A program made the translations under genes and the position numbers. Of a stretch of 64,000 bases of DNA, positions 7,496 through 16,822 are shown piece by piece. Source of the stretch: Porticoccus sp041581635 (GTDB lineage: Bacteria > Pseudomonadota > Gammaproteobacteria > Pseudomonadales > Porticoccaceae); NCBI GenBank assembly GCA_041581635.1, contig JBFICW010000011.1, forward strand, positions 1 through 64,000, written 5' to 3'. Position 1 is the first letter of the stretch. The number at the start of each line of letters is the position of its first letter. The notes beneath the pieces were generated by a model. That model did not search any database and was not told where the DNA came from. It saw nothing but the letters and a program-made list of their open reading frames with translations.

Positions 7496-8240
7496 TGTTG
7501 GGAACCTCCACAGGGCGTTGTTTCGACGGCGCTGTTGCTTCTTCTGACGGGGACTCTTGATCAGAAGGCGTGTGTTGCTTGTGTGGCGTTACTTGCTGAG
7601 GCGTCGTTTGTTGCAGCGCTGCCTTGAGTAATCTCGCCTTGTCTTCATTGAAGTATTGCAGTGTTTTATACACCTGCTGCACGACTGCCCGGGGTGTAAT
7701 CGTTGCGCCGGTAAACTGGTCAAAGGCACCTTTGTCTTTTTTAACTTTCCATTTTTCTGGTTTGGGGTTTGTCAGAGACTTGCCATTGAAGCCGAAAATC
7801 CAGTCGTTCTTTTTTGTGTCTATCTTGTCGCCTAGTCCGGGCGTTTCACTGTGGGCAATGGCCCTGACGCCAGCCAGGGTGCCATCTATATTAATGCCAA
7901 TAATCATTTGGATGTCGCCGTTGTAGCCATCCGGAGCAACTGCCGGGATGATGACCGCCACCAATTCATTATCATTTCTGGCGATATTAATTTGGCCATT
8001 TTTAATGCCAAGAGTAGGCCAGTATGCTTTGGGGATGTCCAGCGTATCCACTAATAAGTCATTGTCGTGTCGATCGAGAGGAACAATTTCCAATAGCGCA
8101 CGTTTGGCAACCTCACGTTTGGCTTCCTCGATACGCTCCTTAGTACCCAAGTGCGTGCCCGCCAATAGGGCGGCAGTAACCAGGGCAAATAGGCCGAGTG
8201 CAATACTGTTAAAGCGAATGGATTTACCCAGTTGCATCAT
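7488..8240 (-). CDS. rnfG: Rnf electron-transport complex subunit G (flavoprotein)
   Basis: 250 residues: one N-terminal membrane anchor (about 10-28), then a periplasmic FMN-binding domain. The flavinylation motif T-G-A-T lies at residues 177-180, with Thr180 the expected site of covalent FMN attachment by ApbE (no apbE is in the window). The last 40 or so residues form a low-complexity tail rich in Gln, Thr, Pro, Ser and Glu, longer than in the compact enteric RsxG. The start codon directly follows the rnfD stop, showing translational coupling, and the end overlaps rnfE by 8 bases. A second ATG immediately after the first could also serve as start. Confidence 0.95.
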   Translation of the reverse strand: MMQLGKSIRFNSIALGLFALVTAALLAGTHLGTKERIEEAKREVAKRALLEIVPLDRHDNDLLVDTLDIPKAYWPTLGIKNGQINIARNDNELVAVIIPAVAPDGYNGDIQMIIGINIDGTLAGVRAIAHSETPGLGDKIDTKKNDWIFGFNGKSLTNPKPEKWKVKKDKGAFDQFTGATITPRAVVQQVYKTLQYFNEDKARLLKAALQQTTPQQVTPHKQHTPSDQESPSEEATAPSKQRPVEVPNNG

Positions 8241-9317
8241 CTAATCCTTTGTATCCGCCGCTTTTTCTGTGGCCTTGCGCGGTTTCTTATGGCCATAAGT
8301 GCGAGGTAGCGTGTAATTGTCGATCAGTGGTGCCGCAAAATTCATCAGCAGCACGGCAAAGGCTACGGCGTCAGGATAGCTGCCCCAGCTTCGGATAATA
8401 AAAACCAGTACCCCAACTAATGCACCGTAAATCATCCGCCCCCGATTACTGGTGGCCGAGGTGACGGGGTCGGTAACAATAAAGAATGCACCGAGCATCG
8501 TGGCCCCACTAAGGAGGTGCAGTACTGGAGAACCGTGACTGACGGAGCTGCCACCATCGTAAAATAAGGCCGAACACAAGGTCAGAGCGACGAGCATGGA
8601 AATGGGTGCATGCCAGGTAAAGACCTTGCGATACAGGAGAAAGCAGCCGCCAGCCAAAAAGCCTAAATTAACCCACTCCCAACCCACGCCGGCCCAGTCT
8701 GCCTGACTGTACAGCGGGTCACTTTTATAGAGTTGTTCTACCAATAAGCCGGTGTTGTGTTTGAAGGTGTCTAATGGTGTTGCCGCGGTGAAAGCATCAA
8801 CGCTCTCATTAAAGAATGGCAATACCATTTGCAGTGACTGCCAGAGTCCGGGTGCCTCAGCCCCTTCGGGATAGAGGGGTATTGGAGCGGGCCATGAAGT
8901 CATTTGTACGGGAAATGATATCAGTAGTACCACATATCCGACCATGGCCGGGTTGAAGGGGTTGTAGCCGAGTCCACCGTACAGTTGTTTGACTATGATG
9001 ATAGCAAAACCTGTACCGACCAAGGCAAGCCACCAGGGCGCCAAGGGTGGTAGTGCCAGTCCCAACAGCACAGCAGTAACCAGGGCGCTGTAATCTCGCA
9101 GGTAAAACATCACCGGGCGCTTGCGAAGATGCATGATCGCCGCTTCGCAACTGATGGCTACAATGCTGGCAATGACAATGTTGATCAGGGTGCCCCAGCC
9201 AAAGAAAGCGGTGAGTGCAACCATGCCGGGAATGGTGGCCAGCAGTACTAACTGCATAACGTTGGCAGTATTCTGTGTGGTGTGCGCGTGGGGAGATGTC
9301 AGTTTTAGCAAGGCCAT
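8241..9317 (-). CDS. rnfD: Rnf electron-transport complex subunit D (flavoprotein)
   Basis: 358 residues, about nine membrane segments, homologous to NqrB. The signature K-Q-L-Y-G-G-L-G-Y-N-P-F-N-P-A-M (about 110-125) is characteristic of the RnfD/NqrB family. The loop containing D-A-F-T-A-A-T-P-L (about 174-182) sits where RnfD carries a covalently linked FMN on Thr, and S-G-A-T at about 270 is another conserved stretch. It lies in the middle of the rnf operon, 12 bases after rnfC and directly abutting rnfG. A short charged tail ends the protein. Confidence 0.95.
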   Translation of the reverse strand: MALLKLTSPHAHTTQNTANVMQLVLLATIPGMVALTAFFGWGTLINIVIASIVAISCEAAIMHLRKRPVMFYLRDYSALVTAVLLGLALPPLAPWWLALVGTGFAIIIVKQLYGGLGYNPFNPAMVGYVVLLISFPVQMTSWPAPIPLYPEGAEAPGLWQSLQMVLPFFNESVDAFTAATPLDTFKHNTGLLVEQLYKSDPLYSQADWAGVGWEWVNLGFLAGGCFLLYRKVFTWHAPISMLVALTLCSALFYDGGSSVSHGSPVLHLLSGATMLGAFFIVTDPVTSATSNRGRMIYGALVGVLVFIIRSWGSYPDAVAFAVLLMNFAAPLIDNYTLPRTYGHKKPRKATEKAADTKD

Positions 9318-9329
9318 GGGCGGTATCCG

Positions 9330-11600
9330 TTATTGCGTTTTTTCTGCCAGCTGTGCTTCAGCGGCAGTGAGTTTGGCTTGCAGTTTTTCTACGCCAGCGC
9401 GGAATGCATCAATGTGTTCTGAGCCTTCAGCTTCGGCAGCCGTTAGTTTTGTCTGTGCTTTTTTTAGTCGATTCTGTAAGGATTCAATGGAAGCTTTTAG
9501 CTTGTCCTCCTCGGACATGCTCTCCTGAGCCGCAGCTTTAGCTTGCGCTCGAGCAATGGCGGCACTGGCTGCATCCTCGGTTTCCGGCTTAGTGTTGGGT
9601 TGATCTGTTGTAGCGGGTGTTTCAGCCAGTTGTTGCTCAGCGTCTTTCAGCTTGGCCTGTTGTTTAGTCAAGCCATTTTGCAGGGCAGTTTGCAGCGATT
9701 CATCATCCGCTGCGACGAGTTTTTCCTCGGTGACGGCAATGCGTTCTTTTAGCGTGGCAATTTTCTTTTCCAGCGCCTCTCGTGGGCTGGCTTGAATCTT
9801 GTTCATGACAGCGTTTGCCGCATCCACGATTGCAGCTTTAGGCGCGTTATCCGGGGATGTGCCCAGGGAGACCAGCTTTTCCTTGGCATTTTGTAGGCGT
9901 AGGCGAGCATCTTCCAAGGCCGCCCTAGCTTGTTCCCGTTGCGTGTCGGTGGCATCTTGTTCCAAGCCGTCAAGCCGTTGCTGTGCGGCGCTCACATGAC
10001 TTTCTGCCCTGACGATGCCTCGTTCCAATTTGGCCCGCTGTTCTTCGGGCGACGCCTTTTTCGCTGCGGCACGAGCCATGGCCGCTTTGATAATATCATC
10101 GGCACCGTTTGTTTCAGTGCCAGCGTCGCTGGGCGATGCCTCCTGATTAGCTTTCTTGGCTCTGGCGAGTTCTGCTGCCCGCTTGCGCGCTTCGCGCTTG
10201 GCCGCTTTCTCTGCCTCTTCTTTTGCTTTGCGAGCTTGATTAAATTCGAATCGTTCTCTGGCTCTGTCCGAATTGATTTTTTCCTGAGCCAGTTTTCGCA
10301 TCTCACCTTTAGCTGCTCGGTAGTATTGCACCAGTGGAATATTGCTGGGACAGACGTAGGAGCAGGCACCGCATTCTATACAGTCGAATAGATTGTGAGC
10401 TTCGAGTTTTTCATAATTGTGTGACTGTGCATGCCAGAATAACTGTTGTGGAAGCAGGCTGGCAGGGCAGGCCTCTGCACACATCCCACAGCGAATACAG
10501 GGTTGTGCGGGTGGCGGAGTGGGTAGCTCTTCTGCTGTTGGGGCCAGAATACAGTTGGTGGTTTTAATGACCGGGACGCTGAGTTCTTCCAGAGTAAACC
10601 CCATCATCGGGCCACCCATGACCAGTCGTGGGCACTGGCTCTGATCGAAGCCGTTGTTTTGTAGCAAATGGCTTATCGGTGTGCCAATCAGTACCTGATA
10701 GTTCCTGTTGGTTGCACAAGCCTTGCCCGTGACGGTGGTCACCCGAGATATCAGTGGTTCGCCATGCTGAACGGCTCGTTGAATGGCGTAGGTAGTACCA
10801 ATATTCTGACAGACGATGCCTATATCTGCGGGGAGCCCTCCGTGGGGAACCTCTTGTCCCGTCAGAATTTGGATGAGTTGTTTTTCTCCCCCGGATGGGT
10901 ACCGGGTGGGGAACTCCACTAAGGTGATATTGGTGTCCTTCAGGTAGGGTTCCAGCGCTTCAAATGCTTCCGGTTTGTTGTCTTCAATACCGATAAGAAT
11001 TTCATCGGGTTCACCAAGAATGAAGGACAGTATTTTGATGCCGTCAACGATATCCTGAGGATGTTCTCGCATCAGCATGTCATCGGCAGTGATATAGGGT
11101 TCGCACTCGGTGGCATTGATAATCAGTGTTGAAATCGGTTGCCTGGTCCCCAGTTTCACCGCTGAGGGAAAGCCTGCGCCACCCAAGCCGACAATGCCCG
11201 ACTGTCTGATGATATTCAGAAGCTCTTCGGGGGTTTTTTCCCGGTAATTTTCAATGCCGTGGTGTTCTATCCACTGCTCTTCATGGTCTGGCTCGAGGGT
11301 GATACAGCGAGCGGCCATGCCCGATGGGTGCGGAATAGGGTGGTCGCTAATCTGCGTGATAACCCCGGATGTCGGCGCGTGAATGCCAGCGCTAACAAAA
11401 CCTTTGGGCTCGGCCAGCACCTGTCCTTTCAGGACTCGGTCGCCTTCAGCAACGAGCAGTTTTGGCGGCGCACCAATGTGCTGATTGAGGGGGATCGTCA
11501 GTCTGTCGGGTAATGGCAGGCTGCCAATACTGGATTGCACCGACTGATGTTTGTTTTCTGCGAGGTGGACGCCACCGGTTAGACTCCAGATCTTTCTCAT
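9330..11600 (-). CDS. rnfC: Rnf electron-transport complex subunit C, long form
   Basis: 756 residues. The first 430 or so are the conserved peripheral NADH-oxidising subunit: a glycine-rich segment G-L-G-G-A-G-F-P-S (about 138-146) belonging to the NADH/FMN-binding fold, and two ferredoxin-type clusters, C-I-R-C-G-M-C-A-E-A-C-P and C-I-E-C-G-A-C-S-Y-V-C-P. After these comes a region of over 300 residues rich in Ala, Lys, Glu and Gln, predicted as long helices or coiled coil. It contains repeated A-A-I/M-A-R-A-x-A-K-A blocks. Long C-terminal tails are known in gammaproteobacterial RnfC/RsxC, varying in length by species. The start overlaps the rnfB stop by 4 bases. Confidence 0.95.
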   Translation of the reverse strand: MRKIWSLTGGVHLAENKHQSVQSSIGSLPLPDRLTIPLNQHIGAPPKLLVAEGDRVLKGQVLAEPKGFVSAGIHAPTSGVITQISDHPIPHPSGMAARCITLEPDHEEQWIEHHGIENYREKTPEELLNIIRQSGIVGLGGAGFPSAVKLGTRQPISTLIINATECEPYITADDMLMREHPQDIVDGIKILSFILGEPDEILIGIEDNKPEAFEALEPYLKDTNITLVEFPTRYPSGGEKQLIQILTGQEVPHGGLPADIGIVCQNIGTTYAIQRAVQHGEPLISRVTTVTGKACATNRNYQVLIGTPISHLLQNNGFDQSQCPRLVMGGPMMGFTLEELSVPVIKTTNCILAPTAEELPTPPPAQPCIRCGMCAEACPASLLPQQLFWHAQSHNYEKLEAHNLFDCIECGACSYVCPSNIPLVQYYRAAKGEMRKLAQEKINSDRARERFEFNQARKAKEEAEKAAKREARKRAAELARAKKANQEASPSDAGTETNGADDIIKAAMARAAAKKASPEEQRAKLERGIVRAESHVSAAQQRLDGLEQDATDTQREQARAALEDARLRLQNAKEKLVSLGTSPDNAPKAAIVDAANAVMNKIQASPREALEKKIATLKERIAVTEEKLVAADDESLQTALQNGLTKQQAKLKDAEQQLAETPATTDQPNTKPETEDAASAAIARAQAKAAAQESMSEEDKLKASIESLQNRLKKAQTKLTAAEAEGSEHIDAFRAGVEKLQAKLTAAEAQLAEKTQ

Positions 11601-12241
11601 GCGGCATCAACTCCGTCGTGCTGCCCCGGTTTGTCGGTGGCAATAATCGAGTCGGCGCGTAACGCTTTAATCTGATCTTCAGTGGAGGCCGGCATATCCC
11701 ATTTCCAATCGGCAAGGCCCTTGGCCACGGGCAGCATATCAATACAGTCTACCGGGCAAGGCTCTACGCAAAGATCGCAGCCAGTACATTCACTGATGAT
11801 GACAGTGTGCATTTGTTTGGCGGCACCCAGTATGGCGTCCACTGGACAGGCTTGAATACATTTTGTGCAGCCAATACATTCGTCTTCTCGTATGTAGGCA
11901 ACCGTTTTGGTTTCGCTCTCGACACCATGTTCTTCATCCAGAGTGGGCGCTTCCACATCGAGCAGGTCGGCAATAGCATTGATGGTTGTTTGGCCACCGG
12001 GAGGACACTTGTTGATGGTGTCACCATTGGCAATGGCTTCGGCATAGGGCCGGCAGCCGGGGTAGCCACATTGTCCACACTGGGTTTGCGGAAGCAGGCG
12101 GTCGATCTGCTCGACAATAGGGTCGCCTTCCACCTTGAATTTAATGGCGGCGTAGCCGAGTACAGCGCCGAATATTAAGGCGAGTCCGACTAATGCAGTT
12201 AGTGCGGCGAGCAATGGGTTTTGGGCAATGATGTCGTACAC
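11597..12241 (-). CDS. rnfB: Rnf electron-transport complex subunit B (ferredoxin-like)
   Basis: 214 residues: an N-terminal membrane helix (about 8-30), then a C-G-Q-C-G-Y-P-G-C cluster motif of the Fe4 type (about 55-63). Two [4Fe-4S] ferredoxin motifs follow, C-I-G-C-T-K-C-I-Q-A-C-P and C-T-G-C-D-L-C-V-E-P-C-P. RnfB is the entry/exit point for low-potential electrons, exchanging with soluble ferredoxin. It lies 13 bases after rnfA and overlaps rnfC by 4 bases. The second gene of the operon, it is normal in length and complete. Confidence 0.95.
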   Translation of the reverse strand: MYDIIAQNPLLAALTALVGLALIFGAVLGYAAIKFKVEGDPIVEQIDRLLPQTQCGQCGYPGCRPYAEAIANGDTINKCPPGGQTTINAIADLLDVEAPTLDEEHGVESETKTVAYIREDECIGCTKCIQACPVDAILGAAKQMHTVIISECTGCDLCVEPCPVDCIDMLPVAKGLADWKWDMPASTEDQIKALRADSIIATDKPGQHDGVDAA

Positions 12242-12254
12242 GTTGTCGCAGTCC

Positions 12255-12830
12255 CTATACCAGTCCGCTAAAGCCCATAAAGGCTAATGACATTAATCCA
12301 GCGGTAATCATACCAATAGCGGCACCTTTAAAGGGCGCGGGAACATCGGCAACGGCTAACCGCTCACGCATGGCGGCGAACAAGGTCAGTACCAGAGAGA
12401 AGCCTAACGCAGCACCGAACCCGTATAAAGTCGATTCCAGCAGGGTGTGAGCCTTGGCGGTATTTTGCAGCGCAACACCCAACACCGCACAGTTGGTGGT
12501 GATCAATGGTAAAAATACACCCAGGACTCGATAGAGTAGCGGGCTACTTTTTTCAATAAACATTTTGGTGAATTGCACCACGACGGCAATCACCAGAATA
12601 AAGGAGATCGTCTTCAGGTATTCGAGATTCAGGGGGATCAAAATCCAGGAATTGACCATGTAGCTGGACATGGCTGCCAGCGTTAATACAAATGTGGTGG
12701 CCCCAGCCATACCGATAGCCGTCTCCAGCTTACTGGAAACACCCATAAACGGGCACAGCCCCAGAAACTGGACTAGAACAAAGTTGTTCACCAGTATGGT
12801 GCTAATTAAAATAACGGCGAATTCTTGCAT
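12255..12830 (-). CDS. rnfA: Rnf electron-transport complex subunit A
   Basis: 191 residues with six membrane segments, homologous to RnfE but in the opposite topology. Conserved Cys residues occur in the early F-L-G-L-C-P-F-M-G-V motif and the central T-T-N-C-A-V-L-G motif; in Rnf/Nqr these Cys hold an iron centre in the membrane between RnfA and RnfE. First gene of rnfABCDGE. A 124-base AT-rich gap separates it from metG upstream on the same strand, and the operon promoter probably lies there, though no clear consensus boxes stand out. Confidence 0.95.
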   Translation of the reverse strand: MQEFAVILISTILVNNFVLVQFLGLCPFMGVSSKLETAIGMAGATTFVLTLAAMSSYMVNSWILIPLNLEYLKTISFILVIAVVVQFTKMFIEKSSPLLYRVLGVFLPLITTNCAVLGVALQNTAKAHTLLESTLYGFGAALGFSLVLTLFAAMRERLAVADVPAPFKGAAIGMITAGLMSLAFMGFSGLV

Positions 12831-12954
12831 GGTCTTATCTCAATAGGCTCGACATTATAGCGGTATGTGAATTTTGCTAATAAGTATAAAACATTAATTT
12901 CTTAGTATATTTCGCCATAAGGCATAGCCGTAAGCCATATAGCCGGGGTATTTG

Positions 12955-14994
12955 TTAGACAATTCTCTGTCCTGGTTCAGCGCCACTATCGGGCGATAGT
13001 AGATAAATGCCTTTTTTATTGCCCGCTGCGAGAACCATGCCTTCAGATAGACCAAAACGCATTTTTCTCGGCGCAAGGTTCGCGACCAGCACGGTCAATC
13101 GGCCTTCCAGGTCTTCCGGTTGGTAGGAAGATTTGATGCCCGAAAATACATTGCGGGTTTCACCGCCGATATCCAGTGTCAGTTGCAGTAGCTTGTCGGC
13201 GCCCTCCACATGTTGGGCTTTCGTAATCAAGGCGACCCTCAGATCAACCTTTATGAAATCATCAAAATTAATTTCGGCTGCCAATGGTTCGTCTGTCAGT
13301 GGGCTGGAGGATACAACAGGCTGTGCCGTTGCGGCCGTCAGAATTTCTTTGCTTGCTTCCAGCATGGCGTCCACCTTGTCTTGTTCAACACGCTGCATCA
13401 GGGGCTTGAACTTGTTTATTTTATGGCCAGTGAGTGGTTGTAGCTCACCTTCCCAGCTGAGGCTGTCGTTGAGGAAAGTCTCGGCTTCTGTCGCCATGGC
13501 GGGCAGCACTGGTTTCAGGTATATCATCAGTGCCCTGAACAGGTTGATTCCCAGGGAACAGATGTCTAACACGTCTTGTTCGCGCCCGTCCTCTTTGCTC
13601 AGCTTCCAGGGTTCCTTTGCTGCAATGTATTCATTGGCGGCATCGGCCAAGGCCATAATTTCACGAATGGCCTTGCCAAACTCACGATTTTCATAGTGAT
13701 TGGCAATGCTGTCTGCGGCACCCGCTGATTGCTGCCATAGTGCGTCGTCTGCAATGGCGGTAGAAAGTACCCCGTCATTACCTTTGGTGATAAATTTTGC
13801 ACAGCGGCTGGCAATATTAACTACTTTGCCCACAAGGTCGCTGTTCACTCGTTGAATGAAATCATCCAGGTTCAAATCGAGATCGTCTACGCCGGAGGAG
13901 AGCTTGGCTGCAAAATAGTAGCGCAAGTATTCCGGGTTGAGATTATCCAGATAGCTGCGGGCGTTGATAAATGTACCCCGAGATTTTGACATTTTTTTGC
14001 CATTGACCGTCAGGAAGCCGTGCACGCAAACTCGTGTGGGTGTTCTGAACTTGGCGCTGGTCAGCATGGCGGGCCAGAACAAGGCATGGAAATTAACAAT
14101 GTCCTTGCCGATAAAATGATAGAGCTCGGCTTCAGAGCTTTGCCCCCAGAATTCATCGAAGCTCAGCCCTTCTTTTGCACACAAGTTTTTAAAGCTGGCC
14201 ATATAGCCAATAGGTGCATCTAGCCAAACGTAAAAGTATTTGCCCGGTGCGTTGGGGATTTCAAAACCAAAATAGGGTGCGTCACGGCTGATATCCCACT
14301 CGTGTAGTCCGCTGTCCAGCCACTCCCCAAGCTTGTTGGCGACTTCTTCTTGTACGTGACCGGCCCGGGTCCACTCTTTCAGGAAGTCAGAAAACTCGGG
14401 TAGTTTAAAGAAGTAGTGCTTGGAGTCTTTCTCTATCGGTGTGGCACCAGAAACAGCAGAGACAGGATTAATTAAATCAGTTGGTGAATATGTGGCGCCG
14501 CAGGCCTCGCAGTTATCACCGTACTGGTCATCAGTTTTACATTTTGGGCAGGTGCCTTTGATATAGCGGTCTGCCAGAAACAGGTTTTTCTCTGGGTCAA
14601 AGGCCTGAGTGATTTCACGAGTAGCGATATGATTATTTTCATACAGGCGGTTGTAGATAAGTGAAGACAGCTCACGGTTCTCTTCAGAGTGAGTTGAGTG
14701 GTAGTTGTCAAACTCAATGAAAAAGTCGTCAAAGTCTTTTTGGTGCTCAGCTTTTACCTGGCTAATAAGTTCCTCGGGAGAAATGCCTAGCTGCTCGGCC
14801 TTCAACATAATCGCCGTACCATGAGCATCATCGGCACAGACGTAGTAACATTCGTGGCCACGCATTTTCTGGAATCGAGCCCAAATATCGGTTTGGATAT
14901 ATTCCACCAGATGGCCAAGATGGATAGATCCATTGGCATAGGGTAGTGCGCTGGTAACAAGAATTTTTCGACGTTCGGTCATGCGTTCTGTCAT
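12955..14994 (-). CDS. metG: Methionyl-tRNA synthetase
   Basis: 679 residues from the ATG at 14994 (M-T-E-R-M-T-E-R-R-K-I-L); a second ATG at 14982 is equally possible. The frame continues upstream into the divergent apbC region but that part does not look like MetRS. Seen: the class I HIGH-type signature H-L-G-H in the N-terminal Rossmann fold, zinc-knuckle cysteines (C-P-K-C ... C-E-A-C-G), and the KMSKS loop as K-M-S-K-S-R-G-T-F. The C-terminal EMAP/Trbp111-like tRNA-binding and dimerisation domain (about the last 110 residues) begins with F-D-D-F-I-K-V-D-L-R-V-A. It charges initiator and elongator tRNA-Met. Divergent from apbC, as in pseudomonads. Confidence 0.96.
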   Translation of the reverse strand: MTERMTERRKILVTSALPYANGSIHLGHLVEYIQTDIWARFQKMRGHECYYVCADDAHGTAIMLKAEQLGISPEELISQVKAEHQKDFDDFFIEFDNYHSTHSEENRELSSLIYNRLYENNHIATREITQAFDPEKNLFLADRYIKGTCPKCKTDDQYGDNCEACGATYSPTDLINPVSAVSGATPIEKDSKHYFFKLPEFSDFLKEWTRAGHVQEEVANKLGEWLDSGLHEWDISRDAPYFGFEIPNAPGKYFYVWLDAPIGYMASFKNLCAKEGLSFDEFWGQSSEAELYHFIGKDIVNFHALFWPAMLTSAKFRTPTRVCVHGFLTVNGKKMSKSRGTFINARSYLDNLNPEYLRYYFAAKLSSGVDDLDLNLDDFIQRVNSDLVGKVVNIASRCAKFITKGNDGVLSTAIADDALWQQSAGAADSIANHYENREFGKAIREIMALADAANEYIAAKEPWKLSKEDGREQDVLDICSLGINLFRALMIYLKPVLPAMATEAETFLNDSLSWEGELQPLTGHKINKFKPLMQRVEQDKVDAMLEASKEILTAATAQPVVSSSPLTDEPLAAEINFDDFIKVDLRVALITKAQHVEGADKLLQLTLDIGGETRNVFSGIKSSYQPEDLEGRLTVLVANLAPRKMRFGLSEGMVLAAGNKKGIYLLSPDSGAEPGQRIV

Positions 14995-15119
14995 GTTGGT
15001 AGACTGCTGTGATTCGGAGTTTGTAATGGGGCGCCACCTTTGTGTGGGACGCAACTGTAAAAGGGCGCAACTATAACGGTTTTCCCTTGAATTTTCATTA
15101 GTTAGTAAGAGGACGAGTA

Positions 15120-15947
15120 ATGGCCGATGCACCAGTTCAGGATGGTTTGAGAGACGTTAAACATATTATTGCCGTAGCATCGGGTAAGGGCGGGGTTGGT
15201 AAATCAACGACATCCGTTAATCTGGCTCTGGCACTGGTTGCCAAGGGAGCCAGGGTGGGTGTTGTGGATGCGGACATTTATGGCCCCAGCCTGCCCCTGA
15301 TGTTGGGCGTTCCTGAGGGAACTCGTCCAGAGGTGATTGACGGGAAGCTCTTTGTTCCGGTGGAGGCTCAAGGGCTTAAGACTATGTCGATGGGTTACCT
15401 TGTTACAGAGCAGACACCGATGGTCTGGCGTGGGCCAATGGCCAGTGGTGCCCTGTTGCAAATTCTGACCCAGACCGATTGGGGAGAACTTGATTATTTG
15501 ATCGTCGATATGCCGCCGGGCACGGGGGATATCCAGCTGACGCTGGCGCAGCAGGCACAGCTTGCCGGCGCAGTGATCGTCACGACACCGCAGGATATTG
15601 CGCTGCTGGATGCAAGAAAAGCCATAGAGATGTTCCATAAAGTAAAAATCCCGGTGCTGGGTATTGTGGAAAATATGGCGGTTCACCACTGCAGCCAATG
15701 CGGACACGAAGAGCATATCTTCGGAGAAGGTGGTGGTCAGAAGGTGGCATTGGAATATCAGACGAACGTGCTCGGGGCTTTGCCTCTATCCTTGGCTATT
15801 CGTGAGCAAACCGATGCGGGTACGCCCACGGTAGTTGCCGAGCCTCAGGGGGTGGCGGCAATCACCTATGGCAAGATTGCCTGTGAGATCATAGATCTGT
15901 TGGCGGATAAGGGGTCTCCCAGTGGACCGGAGGTTATTATTGAATAG
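15120..15947 (+). CDS. apbC: Mrp/ApbC-type iron-sulfur cluster carrier ATPase
   Basis: 275 residues of the Mrp/NBP35 P-loop family. The deviant Walker A motif G-K-G-G-V-G-K-S-T appears near residue 22. A V-D-A-D-I-Y-G-P-S motif follows, with the conserved M-P-P-G-T-G-D, and a C-terminal C-S-Q-C (about 184-187) that bridges a [4Fe-4S] cluster between two monomers. The protein binds and transfers Fe-S clusters to apo-enzymes in the cytoplasm. It lacks the N-terminal DUF59/MIP18 domain present in many longer Mrp proteins and is therefore the short form. It diverges from metG; the next expected neighbour, dcd, is displaced by an inserted reverse-strand gene. Confidence 0.93.
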   Translation: MADAPVQDGLRDVKHIIAVASGKGGVGKSTTSVNLALALVAKGARVGVVDADIYGPSLPLMLGVPEGTRPEVIDGKLFVPVEAQGLKTMSMGYLVTEQTPMVWRGPMASGALLQILTQTDWGELDYLIVDMPPGTGDIQLTLAQQAQLAGAVIVTTPQDIALLDARKAIEMFHKVKIPVLGIVENMAVHHCSQCGHEEHIFGEGGGQKVALEYQTNVLGALPLSLAIREQTDAGTPTVVAEPQGVAAITYGKIACEIIDLLADKGSPSGPEVIIE

Positions 15948-16015
15948 CGTCTGTTGATTGGAGGTTTAGGATAGTTGTCGTCACTTGGTCGTAATAGGCT
16001 GGGTTCCCCAGAGTC

Positions 16016-16822
16016 TCAATAATTGGTTGATGCCTGTAGTGCGGAGGTCCAACCGGTCGACCCATCTTTTGGGTTGTTAGCGGCCTCTGGTGATTGAACA
16101 TCGCTCTCTAGTAGTTGGTCGTCATCCTCAAAGATAGGGTTTTTGGCGCTACTAGGGAGTTCCTCTGTTCTCGCTTGAGTTTTCCAAATTATTTCAGTTA
16201 TTTCCCTTATGCTTTCAATAATGGGTTTGGCCTCTGGCCCAAGTTTTCCGAGCACAACGCCTGCGTCTCCGATTAGGCCCCAGAATCCATCTAGGTTCGA
16301 AAATGTTTTGTGAAATTTCGATTGAATGCCTTCCAGTTTTTCTAGAAGTCGATGTTTATATTTTTTATCAATCTTTCGATTCTCCACAATGCTTTCGTGA
16401 AGCTTGTTAATCAATGATCGTATTCTGTTGAAATCGCCTTTGGTGAATTCATAGGAAAATGCTTTCTTTAGCACCGACTGATACTGATTTGTAATGGTGT
16501 TTATCCGTTGTTTTATGACATTTTCATTACTTTTGGTATTAAAGTGAGCTTTTACTCCGGTAATCCAGTCTTTTAATGAGGGGCAATTGTGATCAATGCT
16601 CTCTGTTGCTTCTGGGCAATCTTTATGGAATTCCAGGCCATAAGTGTCCAATATCAATTGTATGAAGGTGGCACCCTCCCAGAGAATGTCGTGCTCCTTG
16701 TCAGTCCATGATTTACCATTATCCAGCGCGCTAATGGTTTGCAGGATAATCTCACTGGCTTTAATGATACTTGCGACAGGGTTGTCATTTACTGCTGTTA
16801 TAAAATCTTCATCAAAAAACAT
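16016..16822 (-). CDS. Unrecognised soluble protein, inserted between apbC and dcd
   Basis: 268 residues, no signal peptide. The first 200 residues look helical and charged (Lys/Glu/Asn/Ile rich). A short glycine-containing hydrophobic stretch follows (about 185-205, F-W-G-L-I-G-D-A-G-V-V-L-G-K-L-G) that could insert into or associate with a membrane. The tail is acidic and disordered. I do not recognise the family. Base composition is clearly more AT-rich than the flanking genes, and in related genomes apbC and dcd are neighbours, so the gene probably arrived by transfer. A toxin or defence role is possible from this context alone and is speculative. Confidence 0.7.
   Translation of the reverse strand: MFFDEDFITAVNDNPVASIIKASEIILQTISALDNGKSWTDKEHDILWEGATFIQLILDTYGLEFHKDCPEATESIDHNCPSLKDWITGVKAHFNTKSNENVIKQRINTITNQYQSVLKKAFSYEFTKGDFNRIRSLINKLHESIVENRKIDKKYKHRLLEKLEGIQSKFHKTFSNLDGFWGLIGDAGVVLGKLGPEAKPIIESIREITEIIWKTQARTEELPSSAKNPIFEDDDQLLESDVQSPEAANNPKDGSTGWTSALQASTNY

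Noticed and set aside
9930..10391. Forward frame of 153 residues
   Set aside because: Antisense to the low-complexity tail of rnfC; Cys/Phe-rich shadow of the Ala/Lys/Glu repeats.
13133..13696. Forward frame of 187 residues
   Set aside because: Antisense to metG, Ser-rich, no ribosome-binding site.
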